Part shown: positions 49,371 to 56,997 of the stretch, piece after piece
Position numbering within the stretch: position 1 is the first letter of the stretch
Layout of the letters: each line of letters starts with the position of its first letter
Origin: Lampropedia aestuarii
Lineage (GTDB): Bacteria > Pseudomonadota > Gammaproteobacteria > Burkholderiales > Burkholderiaceae_C
NCBI RefSeq assembly: GCF_004803635.1
Contig: NZ_SSWX01000003.1
Span: 1-64,000 of the forward strand
Direction of reading: 5' to 3'
Length of the DNA: 64,000 bases
Position numbers and translations under genes: made by a program
Notes under the pieces: model-generated
What the model saw: only the letters and a program-made list of their open reading frames with translations
Database searches by the model: none
What the model was told of the DNA's origin: nothing

Positions 49371-49466
49371 CTAAGAGCTTGCTCATTAGCTCCACGCTGC
49401 CGTGTCGAAGCACAAAATGATGCAAGGCGCCTTCCGCGCCTTTTGTGTCTTGCGCAGCTGCGCTCC
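49371..49466. repeat. dispersed palindromic element, copy I (degraded, about 95 bp)
   Basis: CTAAGAGCTTGCTCATTAGC then TCCACGCTGCCG at the left matches the end of copies B and C. Inside, GCACAAAATGATGCAAGGCGC and GCGCCTTTTGTGTCTTGCGC pair as the AAGGCACAAAA hairpin of the full copies. The other tip is lost. Confidence 0.6.
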
Positions 49467-49559
49467 AGATAATGGGCATTGCGTTGACCTCCCAGCTCGC
49501 ACAGCCAGCCGATTTAACCGGCAGCCAACGGTTGACCCATCAAATTGTTTTTTTATGGA

Positions 49560-49947
49560 TGCTGTGCTGAAATGGCCGGCGAACCATTGGTTGTTGGCAT
49601 AACGCTACAGACTGAAGCTGCGGCGAAGCACTTGGCTGTATGCGCTGCGCTGAGTACTGGCCTGGCTGCAACTGTGATTTTTTCTGTAGCCAGGCACGGT
49701 GCTTGAGATCGCATGGCATCAATTGTGCAGTTTGCTATTAGAATGTCATCAATCATGGAGCCCCCCTCTGCGCGAACGCGCCCCATCTTTCCTACTCAGC
49801 AGGCGCATTCAATGCCTGCTTGTGTCTTATCACACCCCCCTCAATTGGCTGTGCCATCGGGCGCGGGGTGTTTGATTTTTCTCCCTTTCTTTTACTTTTT
49901 ACTAACTGTGACGTTGCCGCAAACCAATGCGGGCAGCGCTTTTTGAC
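49560..49947 (+). promoter_or_regulatory. long leader region of the TerC-CBS gene with several hairpins
   Basis: The 746 bp between the VOC and TerC-CBS starts hold no gene. Beyond element copy I there are hairpins GCCTGGCT / AGCCAGGC (49660-49695) and AGCAGG / CCTGCT (about 49799-49820), a CGCGCCC / GGGCGCG pairing across about 80 bp (49781 and 49859), and TGCCGCA / TGCGGGCA (49913-49935) followed by a TTTTT run that ends just before the ATG. TerC-like genes are often under the manganese-sensing yybP-ykoY riboswitch, but I could not find its GGGGAGUAG core here. Regulation by this leader is inference. Confidence 0.35.
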
Positions 49948-51516
49948 ATGGAATGGTTATCTGACCCGGCGGTTTGGATTGGATTGGCGACACTGATCGT
50001 CCTGGAGATTGTTCTAGGCATTGATAACCTCGTTTTTATTGCTATTTTGGCCGACAAGCTGCCGCCTCATCAGCGCGATAAGGCGCGGGTGTTAGGCCTT
50101 GGCATTGCGCTTGTTTTCCGTTTGATTTTGCTCAGTGTGATGGCGCATATCATGCGCCTGACCGAGCCACTATTTAGCGCTTGGATTTTTACTTTTTCAT
50201 GGCGCGACATTATTTTGCTGTTGGGCGGTGTCTTCCTGTTATGGAAAGCCACGACCGAGTTGCATGAACGCCTCGAAGGCGTGCAGCACTCTGGTCCTTC
50301 GCGCAAAGGTTATGCCAGCTTCGCATTTGTGCTGCTGCAAATCGTGGTGCTGGATGCGGTGTTCTCGCTGGACTCCATCATCACTGCGATCGGCATGGTT
50401 GAGCATCTGCCGGTGATGATGGCTGCCGTGATTATTGCGATGGTGGTGATGCTGATTGCTTCCAAACCACTGACGCAGTTTGTGAACAGGCACCCTACGG
50501 TGGTGGTATTGTGCTTGAGCTTCTTGCTGATGATCGGCTTTAGTTTGGTGCTTGAGGGCTTTGGCTTTCATTTGCCTAAAGGCTATTTGTATGCCGCTAT
50601 TGGTTTCTCGATCATGATTGAGGTGTTCAACCAATGGCGCCAGCGCAATCTGCTCAAGCACGAGGCGACGATGCCGATTCGTGACCGCACGGCCAAAACC
50701 ATCTTGCGCATGCTGGGCGATCGCCATGGATTGGAGCAAAATGACACCACCCGTGAAGAGCTGGTGGCCAATGCCTTGCCACCCGCTTTTGGTGCTGAAG
50801 AGCGCAAAATGGTCAGCGGTGTGCTGACCTTGGCCGAGCGTTCGGTGCTGTCGATCATGACGCCGCGCAGCGATGTCCAGTGGCTGGACATTACCGATGA
50901 CAAAGACCGCATTTATGCGATGCTGACCGACAACGCCCATAGTTTGCTGCCAGTGTGTGACCGCAATGGCTTGGACAACGTGATCGGTGTGGCGCGTGCC
51001 AAGGACTTGCTGCTCGATGTAGTGCAAACCGGTCAGATTGACCAAGAGAAAAGTTTGCGTGCGCCGTTGATCGTGCCGGAGTCGATCACGGTGATTCGCC
51101 TGACGGAAATGCTGCGCCACTCGCGCCGCCAAATTGCCTTTGTGGGCGACGAGTACGGCACGATTTTGGGCATCGTCACCCCAATGGATATTTTGGAGGC
51201 GATTGCCGGTGAGTTCCCGGATGTGGGCGAGCAGTTGTCGGTGCAGCCTCTGGGTGAAGGCCATTGGAGCGTCGAAGGCCTGATTGACCTGCATGCGTTG
51301 GAGCATGCCATTGGCATAGAAGATTTGGCTGATGAAGACGAGGAGTACAACACTGTCGCTGGCCTGATCTTGCATCAGCTGCAGCAATTGCCCGAAGTCG
51401 GCCAGGTCCTGATCTACCACGGTCTGCGCTTTGAGATCACGGCCGTAGAAGAGCGCCGTATCGAGCGGGTGGATGTGCGCCTGCTGACCGAAGAAGAGGG
51501 CTTAGCCGCAGAGTAA
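49948..51516 (+). CDS. TerC family membrane protein with CBS and CorC_HlyC domains
   Basis: 522 residues. The N-terminal TerC domain has about seven helices (VWIGLATLIVLEIVLGIDNL with the conserved GIDN, then VFLLWKATTELHE, VVLDAVFSLDSIITAIGM). A CBS pair (SIMTPRSDVQWLDI, FVGDEYGTILGIVTPMDILE) and a C-terminal transporter-associated domain complete the YegH/YoaE-like layout. TerC proteins export manganese or protect against metal stress; the CBS part likely senses nucleotides. ATG 49948 (MEWLSDPAVW) is the family start. Confidence 0.93.
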   Translation: MEWLSDPAVWIGLATLIVLEIVLGIDNLVFIAILADKLPPHQRDKARVLGLGIALVFRLILLSVMAHIMRLTEPLFSAWIFTFSWRDIILLLGGVFLLWKATTELHERLEGVQHSGPSRKGYASFAFVLLQIVVLDAVFSLDSIITAIGMVEHLPVMMAAVIIAMVVMLIASKPLTQFVNRHPTVVVLCLSFLLMIGFSLVLEGFGFHLPKGYLYAAIGFSIMIEVFNQWRQRNLLKHEATMPIRDRTAKTILRMLGDRHGLEQNDTTREELVANALPPAFGAEERKMVSGVLTLAERSVLSIMTPRSDVQWLDITDDKDRIYAMLTDNAHSLLPVCDRNGLDNVIGVARAKDLLLDVVQTGQIDQEKSLRAPLIVPESITVIRLTEMLRHSRRQIAFVGDEYGTILGIVTPMDILEAIAGEFPDVGEQLSVQPLGEGHWSVEGLIDLHALEHAIGIEDLADEDEEYNTVAGLILHQLQQLPEVGQVLIYHGLRFEITAVEERRIERVDVRLLTEEEGLAAE

Positions 51517-51576
51517 GCTGCCACGGCAGCAGTGGTGCAAGGCAAAGCCATGGCTACACGGCTTTGCCGCTGAGCG

Positions 51577-51611
51577 AAAAAAACACCAAGCGACAAGCCT
51601 GGTGTTTTTTT
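51577..51611. terminator. bidirectional terminator between convergent genes
   Basis: Perfect 12-bp inverted repeat AAAAAAACACCA / TGGTGTTTTTTT with an 11-nt loop, serving the TerC-CBS gene (+) and the acyl-CoA ligase gene (-). A smaller CAAAGCC / GGCTTTG hairpin precedes it at 51543-51566. Confidence 0.85.
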
Positions 51612-51685
51612 GATGGCTTTGAATGGTGGTTGCACCAATCAAAGCCGTGCTTGCCGGTGTGCGGCTAGCGCTGTTGGTGCATCGC

Positions 51686-53329
51686 TTAGGCTGTTGGCAG
51701 CTTGTAATCGCTGAGCATTTCGCGCACTCTGGTTTTGAGCAGCTTGCCTGTCGCGCCCAGTGGAATGCTGTCAACAAACACCACGTCATCGGGGATTTGC
51801 CATTTCGCCAGTTTGCCTTCATAGAAGGCAAGCAGCTCTTCACGTGTTAGGAGCTGCTCTGGCTTGAGTGCCACCACCACAATCGGGCGTTCATCCCATT
51901 TTGGATGCGGCACCCCAATCGAGGCAGCCAAGGCCACTGATGGATGGGCCATGGCGATGTTTTCGATGTCAATCGAGCTGATCCATTCGCCGCCGGACTT
52001 GATCACATCCTTACTGCGATCGGTGATTTGCATGAAGCCATCGCTGTCGATGGTGGCGACATCACCCGTTGGGAACCAGCCAATGCCTTGCGCGTCGTAG
52101 ACCAGCGGATCCTTGCCTTCTTGTTTGTAGTATTTGGCAATGGTCCAGGGACCATGCACCAGCAAATCACCATAGGTTTTGCCATCCCAGGGCAGTTCCT
52201 TGCCTTGCTCGTCGACAATTTTCATGTCCACGCCATAGACGGTACGGCCTTGTTTTTCGAGGATTTTCTGCTGCTCAGCCTCACTGAGTTTGAGTTGTTT
52301 GTTCTTGAGTTTGCCCAAGGTGCCCAGCGGGCTCATCTCGGTCATGCCCCAGGCATGCAGCACCTTGACCTTGAGCACGTCTTCAAAGGTTTTGATCATC
52401 GCCGGTGGGCAGGCCGCACCACCAATGACCGTGCGGTTCAGGGTGCTAAAGCGCAGGTTATTGGGCAGCATATAGCCCAGCAGCATTTGCCAAATGGTGG
52501 GCACACCTGCAGCCATGGTCACGCCTTCGGCTTCAACCAGCTCATAAATCGATTTGCCATCCATGGCTGGGCCTGGGAATACAACTTTGGCGCCGGTAAT
52601 CGCGGCGGCATAGGGCAGGCCCCAAGCGTTCACGTGGAACATGGGCACCACCGGCAGTACCGCATCGGTGGCCGACAAGCACATCACATCGGGCATGGCT
52701 GCGCCGTAGGCATGCAAGGCGGTTGAGCGGTGGCTGTAGAGTGCCGCCTTCGGGTTGCCGGTTGTGCCACTGGTATAGCACATGCTGGAGGCGGTGTTTT
52801 CATCCAGAACAGGCCACTGGTATTGGGTCGAATGTGGGCCAATCCAGGCTTCGTAGCTGAGCAGATTGGGGATGCTGGTGTCAGCCGGCAGCTTGTCTGC
52901 ATCGCACAGCGCCACCCAATGTTTGACGCCAGGGCACTTGGCGTGCACCGCTTCGATGAGTGGCAAGAAGCTTGTGTCAAAACATAGCACTACATCCTCG
53001 GCGTGGTTGATGATCCAGGCGATTTGCTCAGGGTGCAGGCGTGGGTTGATCGTGTGCAGCACGCGGCCAGAGCCGCTCACACCAAAATACAGCTCCATGT
53101 GGCGGTAACCATTCCAGGCCAACGTGGCCACACGGTCGCCTTGCGCGATGCTGGAGGCATCCAGCGCATTGGCTACTTGGCGTGAGCGTTCAGCCAGCTC
53201 GGTATAGGTGTAGCGGTGGATGTCGCCTTCAACCCTGCGCGAGACGATTTCGCCATCGTGGTGATGGCGTGCTGCATGTTCAATCATGGCAGAAATCAGA
53301 AGTGGCTGATGCTGCATTAAACCTAACAT
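51686..53329 (-). CDS. acyl-CoA ligase (AlkK/DmdB-like AMP-forming synthetase)
   Basis: 547-residue ANL-superfamily enzyme that activates a carboxylic acid with ATP and CoA. The N-terminus [20 protein letters not shown] resembles medium-chain acyl-CoA ligases of the AlkK type and 3-methylmercaptopropionyl-CoA ligases. AMP-binding motif [48 protein letters not shown] and the C-terminal catalytic Lys region [12 protein letters not shown] are present. ATG 53329 has AAGGAAG upstream. Chain-length preference is not readable. Confidence 0.9.
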   Translation of the reverse strand: MLGLMQHQPLLISAMIEHAARHHHDGEIVSRRVEGDIHRYTYTELAERSRQVANALDASSIAQGDRVATLAWNGYRHMELYFGVSGSGRVLHTINPRLHPEQIAWIINHAEDVVLCFDTSFLPLIEAVHAKCPGVKHWVALCDADKLPADTSIPNLLSYEAWIGPHSTQYQWPVLDENTASSMCYTSGTTGNPKAALYSHRSTALHAYGAAMPDVMCLSATDAVLPVVPMFHVNAWGLPYAAAITGAKVVFPGPAMDGKSIYELVEAEGVTMAAGVPTIWQMLLGYMLPNNLRFSTLNRTVIGGAACPPAMIKTFEDVLKVKVLHAWGMTEMSPLGTLGKLKNKQLKLSEAEQQKILEKQGRTVYGVDMKIVDEQGKELPWDGKTYGDLLVHGPWTIAKYYKQEGKDPLVYDAQGIGWFPTGDVATIDSDGFMQITDRSKDVIKSGGEWISSIDIENIAMAHPSVALAASIGVPHPKWDERPIVVVALKPEQLLTREELLAFYEGKLAKWQIPDDVVFVDSIPLGATGKLLKTRVREMLSDYKLPTA

Positions 53330-53760
53330 ATGTCTTCCTTCGTTTTTTGATTGTGATGGCCAATAGCGACCCATTGCCAAGTCTGCTGCTACACACGCTG
53401 CTTGCCGAATAGATCGGAGGCATCGCATGCGCATGGCCGTATCAGCTGGGTGATGGTGACAGGCCCATGCGCGGCGGGAAATGCCATGCATAGCGCGTGC
53501 AATCCATTGTGCGCCAAATGAGTCTATTGGCGCGTCGCGTATTTGCCAATAGTGGCTTGTGCCAATAGTGCAGGGATTTGTGTGTGCGTAATGCCAGCCA
53601 TCCAGCCATCCAGCCATCCACCTGGCAGCCAGGCAGGCTGGATGCGCGTTGTTGGCAATACTGTGCAGCAAAAGAAACGCCACCAGTGGTGTGCTGGTGG
53701 CGCTGTGCTTGCCTGGCGCCAGACCTGCTGATTGGCGCAGTTGCTAGTGCTGGGGCCACG
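53330..53760. other. gap of about 430 bp with a short tandem repeat
   Basis: No gene is supported. Three exact tandem CCAGCCAT units occupy 53594-53617. A hairpin near 53679 probably ends the upstream membrane-protein transcript. The promoter of the acyl-CoA ligase gene should lie in the 53330-53590 part. Confidence 0.5.
53671..53701 (-). terminator. likely terminator of the GT-C-like membrane protein gene
   Basis: Perfect 8-bp stem GCCACCAG / CTGGTGGC with a 7-nt loop. On the minus strand it is followed by GTTTCTTTT. It lies 60 bp after the minus-strand stop at 53761. Confidence 0.6.
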
Positions 53761-55533
53761 TCAGTGGCGGCTGCGCCCTCGCAGGTGGCTGACGTCCATC
53801 AGCGCCGGGCCGCTGTTTGCGCCATGGCGATAAGTGAACAGCACAATCGCTTCGTCACTGGTGGGGCGTTCGATGCGTTTGAGCTGGGTCCAGCCGGCCG
53901 CTTTGAGTAGTGGCTCGTAATGTTTGAGTTGCACGGCGTCGACCATGCTGAGCTCGCAGTTGCTGCCTTCGCTAGGCGCCTGCAGTGGCCATTGTGCTTG
54001 TGTCGAGAAAGCCGCGCGCTGCGCGGCATTGAGGCCGTAGGCCCAAATGCACTGGACGTCGGCGGGAATATGCGGGCGGATTTTCTCAATCTGTGGTGCA
54101 AAGCTGCGACCGTAATCGAGCATGGGCAGCCACAGGGTCATGGCCAGTATCACGCACCAGGTCGCGCCACCGGCTGGTAGCACCAGGCTCTTCCATAAAG
54201 CGGCCTGGTGGCGGCCTGTGCGCCAGACCACCACAGCCAACCAGACCAGCGTGGCCAGCAAGGCCAACACCAGGCTGAGCAAGGAAAATACCGGCACATA
54301 GTCGGGCGCAAGCTTGGCGACATTGGCTGCAGGTTTGGCTGGAAACCCCGTTTGTGTGGCAGTCCAGATGACCCAAATCGCCACTCCCGAGATGGTGAAG
54401 AACAACATCGTGAACCAGTCGATCAGCGACGAGACGCTGCGGCGCATGGTCGGCAGCGCAAATGCAGCCAAGGTCGCAGCCATGGGCAAGCTCAGAAACA
54501 GTGTGCGATCTCGCCCAGAGCCTCCGGAGCTTGCGGCCAGCACCACGGTCACGACAATAAAGCACAGCGGCAAGAAGACGTGGTAGCTGGGTTGGCGCTT
54601 GAAAATATGGGCACGCCAACGGTAGATCGCCCAGCAGGCCAGCGGCCAGGCGGGCCAGCCAAACCAGATCAGCAGCTTGAAAAAACTCAGCCACTGTGAA
54701 GCTTGGTGCAGCTCCCATTGGTAGGGCCATTGCCAGAATGGTTGATCCAGCAACCCGCGTGCGATCACACTGACCAGCAGGCCTGCGCTGGCATAGACCG
54801 CAATCGTGCCCAGCAGTGGTTTTTTGTGTGTCAGCATCGAGCGCGCCAGACCCACAATCGTCAACGCCCAGACCACATAGCCCCAAGCAAATGCGCCACT
54901 GAATATCAAGACGAAAAATGCCAGCGCCGTCAACAGCCAAGTGCGCAGCGCGTGGCCAGGTGGTTGAGCAAAGGCCAAAAACAGCAAGCTGGCACCAAAC
55001 AGCTGCACCAGCGTTGCGCTGGTTTCATGTGAGAACTGCACCAGTCCGAAGCAGGCGATCAGGGCCAGCACACTGCCATCTGCGATCGCACGTGCGTATG
55101 CAATGGGGCGCGCCTCGCCGCCAAAGGCAAATGGCACGGGCTGGGCTTCGTTGCGTTGTGCCAGGTAATAAGTGGCACGCCAGACGCAGGCAAAACACAG
55201 CAAGAGCAGCAGCATGAACGGCAGGCGCACTGCCATTTCAGGGTCAATCCATGACGGACTCATGTGCAAGGCGATCGCGCCCAGCCAGACGGGCAGTAAT
55301 TGCGCGGCAGGCTCCAGCGGCAGGCCAACCAAGACGGGTTTGAGCCATGGGGTATGCCCTTGGGCCAGCGCTTGCATATAGCCATATGCCGCCATGTCTT
55401 CATTTTTCCAGGGATGGCGGCCAACAAAGCCGGCGCATGTGTAGACCAGGCACAGCAGCCATAACCACATGCGCGGAAGCGTGCGGACGGCGGCCTGGGT
55501 CACGATGGCTGGAGTAGGGAGCTTGGTATTCAC
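53761..55533 (-). CDS. polytopic membrane protein, GT-C/PMT-like (ArnT-type) glycosyltransferase candidate
   Basis: About 590 residues with roughly 10-12 hydrophobic helices. The first helix (MWLWLLCLVYTCAGFVG) leads into a periplasmic loop RHPWKNEDMAAYGYMQAL with an adjacent Glu-Asp pair, where GT-C enzymes carry the catalytic acid. The C-terminal 130 residues form a soluble domain. This layout resembles ArnT/PMT transferases that use polyprenyl-linked sugars, but no diagnostic motif beyond the first loop is certain. Start uncertain: GTG 55533 (MNTKLPTPA) is chosen; ATG 55626 is in frame. Confidence 0.72.
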   Translation of the reverse strand: MNTKLPTPAIVTQAAVRTLPRMWLWLLCLVYTCAGFVGRHPWKNEDMAAYGYMQALAQGHTPWLKPVLVGLPLEPAAQLLPVWLGAIALHMSPSWIDPEMAVRLPFMLLLLLCFACVWRATYYLAQRNEAQPVPFAFGGEARPIAYARAIADGSVLALIACFGLVQFSHETSATLVQLFGASLLFLAFAQPPGHALRTWLLTALAFFVLIFSGAFAWGYVVWALTIVGLARSMLTHKKPLLGTIAVYASAGLLVSVIARGLLDQPFWQWPYQWELHQASQWLSFFKLLIWFGWPAWPLACWAIYRWRAHIFKRQPSYHVFLPLCFIVVTVVLAASSGGSGRDRTLFLSLPMAATLAAFALPTMRRSVSSLIDWFTMLFFTISGVAIWVIWTATQTGFPAKPAANVAKLAPDYVPVFSLLSLVLALLATLVWLAVVVWRTGRHQAALWKSLVLPAGGATWCVILAMTLWLPMLDYGRSFAPQIEKIRPHIPADVQCIWAYGLNAAQRAAFSTQAQWPLQAPSEGSNCELSMVDAVQLKHYEPLLKAAGWTQLKRIERPTSDEAIVLFTYRHGANSGPALMDVSHLRGRSRH

Positions 55534-55757
55534 GCGAGGTGTGAAGGAAATCGAAATGGGGCTGTGCGCTTGAACTCGGCCATGCTGCTGGGGATGCCCC
55601 AGATGCCCAAATCTGTTGCATGCCATGGGCTGGCTGCTGGCTCGCGCACGATGAAAGGCAGATTGTGCCGCAATAATAGCCAGGCTAAGCAGTGCCTGTT
55701 AGTAAATACAAACAGTGCGCCTACGGCAGAGACAAAGCCCGTGCTGCCATTGCGCAT

Positions 55758-55790
55758 AAAAAAAGCAGCGTAGCTTGCGCTGCGCTGCTT
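55758..55790 (-). terminator. terminator downstream of rpmE2
   Basis: Minus-strand stem AAGCAGCG / CGCTGCTT followed by TTTTTTT, 33 bp after the L31 stop codon. Confidence 0.8.
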
Positions 55791-55822
55791 GTATTGGCAG
55801 GGCCAATAAACTGGAGGCCAGC

Positions 55823-56083
55823 TTATTTGGTGGCGCCAATCTTGCCGAAGCGGTTGCGGAATTTCTCGACGCGGCCGCCCATGTTGTCCACCGATTTTTG
55901 TGTACCAGTGTAGAAAGGGTGCGATTCGCTGGAAGTATCCAGCTTGAACAACGGCAGCTCGCGGCCGTCGTCAGTCGTGCCAGTTTCTTTGGTTGGAACG
56001 CAAGAGCGAGTTACGAATTTGAAGCCGTTAGACAGGTCAACGAACAACACTTCGCGGTAATTAGGGTGAATGCCTTCTTTCAT
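55823..56083 (-). CDS. rpmE2: 50S ribosomal protein L31 type B
   Basis: 86 residues starting [20 protein letters not shown], with [31 protein letters not shown] and a basic [11 protein letters not shown] tail. It lacks the CxxC zinc ribbon of type A L31, so it is the zinc-independent paralogue often used under zinc limitation or as the only L31 in this order. ATG 56083 is the family start; the open frame upstream is not ribosomal. Confidence 0.95.
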   Translation of the reverse strand: MKEGIHPNYREVLFVDLSNGFKFVTRSCVPTKETGTTDDGRELPLFKLDTSSESHPFYTGTQKSVDNMGGRVEKFRNRFGKIGATK

Positions 56084-56312
56084 GGCGTATCTCTTAGACT
56101 TTTCTCTTGCTAATTGGGGACAAGGGCAAGAACCTCGCGCCAGCCACATTGAACACCCATTGCTCAAGCACTTAGCGCAGAAAACAGCAGATTATCGCAC
56201 GCAGCGCAAGCTTTTGAAAGATTTTTATTAAATCCAGTCTGTACTGAGTGCATGACAGACATTGTTGTCAATGTGCCAATAGCACTTCAGTACATTCTGC
56301 GAGTGCTGTTTC

Positions 56313-56774
56313 TTAGTCGCTCAACTCGGCAATCAACTCGATCTCAACGCAAGCGCCCATGGGCAGTTGGGCCACACCAAAAGCGCTGCGGGCATGCACG
56401 CCCTTGTCGCCCATGACCTCAACCAAAAACTCACTGACGCCATTGGTGACCAGGTGGTGCTCGGTGTAGTTGGGGGTTGAGTTGACCAGGCTGAGCACTT
56501 TAACAATGCGTTTGATGCGCTCGAGGTCGCCGCCTGCAGCCGATTGCAGTGTGGCCAGCAGGTCAATGCCTACGGCGCGTGCGGCCAGTTTGCCTTCGCC
56601 GGTGGTCAGGTCTTTGCCGAGTTGGCCAACCCATGCGGCGCCGTCTTTTTTAGCAATATGGCCACTGAGGAAAATCAAATTGCCAGTCTGGCTGTACATC
56701 GAATACGCGGCTACTGGCTTGGCTGCAGGAGGCAATTCAATGTTCAGGGCTTGGAGTTTTTCGTAAATTCCCAT
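56313..56774 (-). CDS. RidA (YjgF/YER057c/UK114) family protein
   Basis: 153 residues: MGIYEKLQALNIELPP, NLIFLSGHIAKKDG, AARAVGIDLLATLQSA and the C-terminal HARSAFGVAQLPMGACVEIELIAELS with the conserved Arg that binds the imine carboxylate in RidA enzymes. The family hydrolyses reactive enamine/imine intermediates; this longer subgroup (about 150 aa, YjgF-like 'endoribonuclease' annotation) is less well defined. ATG 56774. Divergent from comEC. Confidence 0.9.
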   Translation of the reverse strand: MGIYEKLQALNIELPPAAKPVAAYSMYSQTGNLIFLSGHIAKKDGAAWVGQLGKDLTTGEGKLAARAVGIDLLATLQSAAGGDLERIKRIVKVLSLVNSTPNYTEHHLVTNGVSEFLVEVMGDKGVHARSAFGVAQLPMGACVEIELIAELSD

Positions 56775-56997
56775 GGTGAGATTCTCTGGCTCAGGTTGTG
56801 TTGCTGCAGTCTGGCTGCAATAGGCAGCCGGTCTGCAGGGTGGACGGGGTGAAGAACACAAGCGCAGCCTAGCCGTTGAAGCCGCCGCGCCGTCAGGGCC
56901 ATCATACGACAAGGCAGCCATGGTGCGTGTGTTGATTGATGGTGTGGTGATGTCAGGCGCATAGCGCTTGGGGCTTGTAGGCATGAGGGGTGCATGC

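Noticed and set aside
49700-49947. yybP-ykoY manganese riboswitch upstream of the TerC-CBS gene
   Set aside because: Expected from the gene type, but I could not find the conserved GGGGAGUAG core or the matching second conserved strand; only generic hairpins are visible.
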